A DNA stretch of 64,000 nucleotides from Amycolatopsis azurea DSM 43854 (GTDB lineage: Bacteria > Actinomycetota > Actinomycetes > Mycobacteriales > Pseudonocardiaceae). A program made the position numbers and the translations under genes. The stretch covers positions 1 to 64,000 of the forward strand of contig NZ_MUXN01000012.1 in the NCBI RefSeq assembly GCF_001995215.1, in the 5' to 3' direction. This document shows, in pieces, positions 61,399 through 64,000 of this stretch. The notes under the pieces were generated by a model, which was not told where the DNA came from, searched no databases, and saw only the letters and a program-made list of their open reading frames with translations. The number at the start of each line of letters is the position of its first letter. The first letter of the stretch is position 1.

Positions 61399-61526
61399 TC
61401 TGCCACTGGCACCCCGGTGAGCTCGACGCCGCAAGTAGAGGACGAAACGCGGTAGTTGCGTGTGCAAGGACCGCAAGTAGAGGACGAATTGCGTAGCGGG
61501 CGGGAGCCGGCGGGGAGTCAGGGGAG

Positions 61527-62411
61527 TCAGGGGAGCGAAGCGGAGGCGACGGCTGCGAAGGTCTGTACGCGGGCTGTCTCGGCGGAGCGCGGCCAGACGA
61601 GTCCCCACTCGACGTCGGGTGAACCGGCGAAGGGCACGAAGCGGATTCGCGGGTGGCTGAAGTACTCGCGCGCGTGCGCGGCGAGCGGGCAGATGCCGGC
61701 GCCGGTGGCGATCGCGGCGAGCAGTTCCTGGAACGTCGCGAAGGGTTTACCCCGCGTCACGGGATGCCCGGCAGGCGTCAGCCATTGCCGCGGCTCCTCG
61801 ATCCAGTACGGCTCCGGCGGATGCGCCGCGCGGAGCACGGTGTCGCGGGCGAGATCGTCCAGCGTGACTGACTTCCTTCGCGCGAAAGGGTGTTTCGACG
61901 ACACCGCGAGCACCATCGGTTCGGTGTGCACGGCCGGTCCGGTCGTGAGCTCGGGTTCGTCGGCCGGGAGCAGGGTCACCAGGACGTCGATCTCCCCCGA
62001 GCGCAGCATCGCGAACGGGTCGGCGAAATCGGCCTCCCGGATGAGCAGTTCCGTGTCCGGGTAGCGCTGCCGGAAACGGTCCAGCAGGTCTTCGATCAGA
62101 TCGGCGACGCCGGGTGCCTCGAAGCCCAGCCGCAGCACACCGCCGATCCCGCGTCCGGCGGCGACCGCGCGATCGATGCCTTCGTGCAGCGCGCGGAAGG
62201 CGGGGCCGAGGTCGTCCCGCAGCCGTTCGCCGATCGGCGTGAGCCGGACCCGCCTGCTGGTGCGGGCGAACAGCGGCGCGCCGATCCGGCGCTCGACCTG
62301 TTTGATCGACTGGCTCACCCGTGCCTGCGAGACGTGCAGGCGGTCCGCGGTGCGGCCGAAATGGAGCTCGTCGGCCAGCGCCAGGAAGATCTCGATATCC
62401 CGCAGTTCCAT
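61527..62411 (-). CDS. LysR family transcriptional regulator
   Basis: 294 aa. N-terminal winged helix-turn-helix (ELRDIEIFLALADELHFGRTADRLHVSQARVSQSIKQVERRIG, within about 2-45), hinge, then a two-lobe effector domain (LRLGFEAPGVADLIEDLL, LLIREADFADPFAMLRSGEIDVLVTLLP and ATGAGICPLAAHARE). Divergent from the GH3 gene, with a palindrome TTCAA-GCC-TTGAA between, so it may control it. TAACCT (62419-62424 on the complement) lies 7 bases before the ATG, suggesting a leaderless mRNA. Confidence 0.92.
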   Translation of the reverse strand: MELRDIEIFLALADELHFGRTADRLHVSQARVSQSIKQVERRIGAPLFARTSRRVRLTPIGERLRDDLGPAFRALHEGIDRAVAAGRGIGGVLRLGFEAPGVADLIEDLLDRFRQRYPDTELLIREADFADPFAMLRSGEIDVLVTLLPADEPELTTGPAVHTEPMVLAVSSKHPFARRKSVTLDDLARDTVLRAAHPPEPYWIEEPRQWLTPAGHPVTRGKPFATFQELLAAIATGAGICPLAAHAREYFSHPRIRFVPFAGSPDVEWGLVWPRSAETARVQTFAAVASASLP

Positions 62412-62500
62412 AATCCCCAGGTTATCGATCTGGGTCGATGCCGGTCAGCGGGAACCGTCTTTTTCGCAGGTCTAGACCACGATGCTTCATCATGCGTTAA

Positions 62501-62513
62501 TTCAAGCCTTGAA
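62501..62513. promoter_or_regulatory. Palindrome TTCAA-GCC-TTGAA in the LysR/GH3 divergent region
   Basis: A perfect 5-bp inverted repeat with a 3-base centre, preceded by TTAA and followed by CTTA. It lies 30 bases before the GH3 start. It is not the classic T-N11-A alone but contains such spacing. Could be the LysR protein's site or that of another sugar regulator. Confidence 0.5.
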
Positions 62514-62542
62514 CTTACGCCCGTGTGTCGAGGAGGACCCGG

Positions 62543-64000
62543 ATGCGGAGAGTCACCCTGGGGATTTTGGCCGCCGCGCTCGTGCTGGGGTCGCACACCC
62601 CGGCACTGGCCGGAAACGGCCCCGCGTACCGGGACGCCTGGCGGCCGGTGAAGGTCCGCGTGGCCGATCTGCTGTCGCGGATGACCCTGGAAGAGAAGAT
62701 CGGCCAGATGACGCAGGCCGAACGCCTCGGCATCAAGGCACCCGGCGACGTCACCGAGGGAATGCTCGGCTCGCTGCTCTCCGGCGGCAGCTCCCAGCCG
62801 ACCCCGAACAACGCGGTCACCTGGGCCGACATGTACGACGGTTTCCAGAAAGAAGCGCTCGCCACCCGGCTCGGCATTCCGCTGATCTACGGCGTCGACG
62901 CCGTCCACGGCCACAACGGGCTCTACGGCGCCACCGTCTTCCCGCACAACATCGGCCTGGGCGCGACACGCGATCCCGAACTGGTCAGGAAGATCGGCCG
63001 CGCGACCGCGGAAGAGGTGTCGGGCACCGGGATCGACTGGAACTTCGCGCCGTGCCTGTGCGTCGCGCGCAACGACCGGTGGGGCCGGACGTACGAATCC
63101 TTCGGCGAGGTACCGGAAATCGCCTCCGCGATGACGACGGCCATCGACGGTATGCAGGGCCGGTCGCTGTCCGCGCCCGGTTCTGTCCTCGCGACCGCGA
63201 AGCACTACATCGGCGACGGCGGCACGACCGGCGGTGACGATCAGGGCGAGACCGACATCAGCGAAGCCGAACTCCGCGCGGTGCACCTGCCGCCGTTCCG
63301 CGAGGCCGTCCGCCGCGGGGTCGGTTCGGTGATGATCTCCTACAGCAGCTGGAACGGGCTCAAGATGCACGCCGGTTCCTACCTGATCAACGACGTGCTC
63401 AAGGGCGAACTGAAGTTCTCGGGCATCGTCATCTCGGACTACAACGGCATCGACCAGATCGACCGGCAACCGGGCTTCACCCCGGCCGAGGTCACCGCGT
63501 CGATCAACGCCGGGATCGACATGGTCATGGTGCCCTTCGAGTACCAGAAGTTCATGGACACGCTGAAGGCCGAAGTCCTCGCCGGGCGGGTCACGCAGGC
63601 GCGGATCGACGACGCGAACCGGCGCATTCTGACGAAGAAGTTCGAACTGGGCCTGTTCGAACGGCCGCTGACCGATCGCCGGTTCATCAAGAGCATCGGC
63701 AGCGACGAGCACCGCGCCCTCGCGCGGAAGGCCGTCCGCGAATCGCAGGTGCTGCTGAAGAACGAGAACCGGGTGCTGCCGCTGGACAAGTCGCGCAACC
63801 GGATCTTCGTCGCGGGCAAGAGCGCCGACGACATCGGCAACCAGAGCGGCGGCTGGACCGTCGGCTGGCAGGGCAAGAGCGGCCCGGTCACCGAGGGAAC
63901 GACCATCCTGCAAGGGATCCGGCACACCGCGAAGGCCTCGTCCACGGTCACTTTCGACAAGGACGCGAACGGGATCGACAAGTCCTACGACGTCGCGGTC
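62543..64000 (+). CDS. Secreted glycoside hydrolase family 3 (beta-glucosidase), partial at window end
   Basis: 486 codons from ATG 62543 (GAGGAGG 6 bases upstream) without a stop before the window edge. Signal peptide about residues 1-24 (LGILAAALVLGSHTPALAG). GH3 N-domain: LLSRMTLEEKIGQMTQAE, PLIYGVDAVHGHNGLYGATVFPHNIGLGATRD, VLATAKHYIGDGGTTGG and the nucleophile Asp in FSGIVISDYNGIDQI; the C-domain begins with RESQVLLKNENRVLPLDKS. It most resembles exo-beta-1,3/1,4-glucosidases (glucan 1,4-beta-glucosidase type). Acts outside the cell on plant-type oligosaccharides. The 3' part lies beyond the window. Confidence 0.95.
   Translation, partial: MRRVTLGILAAALVLGSHTPALAGNGPAYRDAWRPVKVRVADLLSRMTLEEKIGQMTQAERLGIKAPGDVTEGMLGSLLSGGSSQPTPNNAVTWADMYDGFQKEALATRLGIPLIYGVDAVHGHNGLYGATVFPHNIGLGATRDPELVRKIGRATAEEVSGTGIDWNFAPCLCVARNDRWGRTYESFGEVPEIASAMTTAIDGMQGRSLSAPGSVLATAKHYIGDGGTTGGDDQGETDISEAELRAVHLPPFREAVRRGVGSVMISYSSWNGLKMHAGSYLINDVLKGELKFSGIVISDYNGIDQIDRQPGFTPAEVTASINAGIDMVMVPFEYQKFMDTLKAEVLAGRVTQARIDDANRRILTKKFELGLFERPLTDRRFIKSIGSDEHRALARKAVRESQVLLKNENRVLPLDKSRNRIFVAGKSADDIGNQSGGWTVGWQGKSGPVTEGTTILQGIRHTAKASSTVTFDKDANGIDKSYDVAV

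Larger units (their letters stand above)
61177..61493. repeat. 57-bp exact direct repeat (two copies) bracketing two hairpins
   Basis: Copies at 61177-61233 and 61437-61493, exactly 260 bases apart, identical over 57 bp (start AGAGGACGAAACGCGGTAGT, end AGAGGACGAATTGCG). Each copy contains two AGAGGACGAA half-units. Between them lie the D3 (61248-61314) and D4 (61340-61398) hairpins. No reading frame of quality is present. The arrangement looks like a duplicated module or a small non-autonomous element. Confidence 0.85.

Overview
The window is a GC-rich actinobacterial chromosome segment. A pseudonocardial genus such as Amycolatopsis is the best guess. The reasons are the GC-rich third codon positions, the frequent GTG starts, WhiB7, UvrD2, the UPF0182 and PPA1309 families, and gene orders shared with Mycobacterium (glnE/glnA/RDD/DUF4191; uvrD2-whiB7-ABC1-kinase-PDZ-UPF0182; prfB-ftsE-ftsX-smpB-ssrA). 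The taxonomy is inference.

Layout. 1-2030: an Lrp/AsnC regulator divergent from a rhodanese, then a glutamine-amidotransferase-like protein. 2124-10922: phosphate transporter, glnE, a thioesterase, glnA with a two-box GlnR-type site upstream, an RDD protein, a degenerate AbiEi/nuclease-like protein and DUF4191; this is mainly nitrogen control. 10986-26137: conserved block with uvrD2, whiB7 behind a leader ORF and terminator, a methyltransferase, an ABC1 kinase, an orphan ThiF-like protein, metallopeptidase-like proteins, a PDZ-Lon protease and UPF0182. 26205-28819: two identical initiator tRNA genes bracketing a flavin monooxygenase/TetR pair with twin operators. 29097-39240: PadR, prfB, ftsE, ftsX, smpB, an amidohydrolase, an acyltransferase, a sensor-kinase-regulator operon, tmRNA (ssrA) and a hydrolase pseudogene. 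39579-47522: histidine utilisation (IclR regulator, hutH, hutU, an M20 amidase, hutF, hutI). 47548-52546: an unknown gene pair, a second two-component system whose kinase carries an extra C-terminal membrane-anchored domain, and a flavin monooxygenase/TetR pair. 52829-64000: a translationally coupled ABC ATPase/secreted hydrolase/permease operon, a voltage-sensor-like protein, hrpB with a solute-binding lipoprotein, a DoxX-like/DsbA-like pair, a repeat-packed non-coding region, and LysR divergent from a truncated GH3 glucosidase.

The most unusual content is non-coding. At least five families of intergenic hairpin repeats punctuate the window. The commonest has nine full hairpins, one compact form and ten single arms in 64 kb, nearly all at gene 3' ends, and its stems vary with compensating changes. 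Three genes take their stop codon from the element. Hairpins with unrelated stems share a TCAACGTC loop core. Two multi-element clusters (40.4 and 52.6 kb) are similar in opposite orientation. A separate palindrome, GTCCA-N3-TGGAC, recurs inside coding regions.

Many genes have a TANNNT box 6-9 bases before the start codon, which suggests leaderless transcripts; this guided several start choices.
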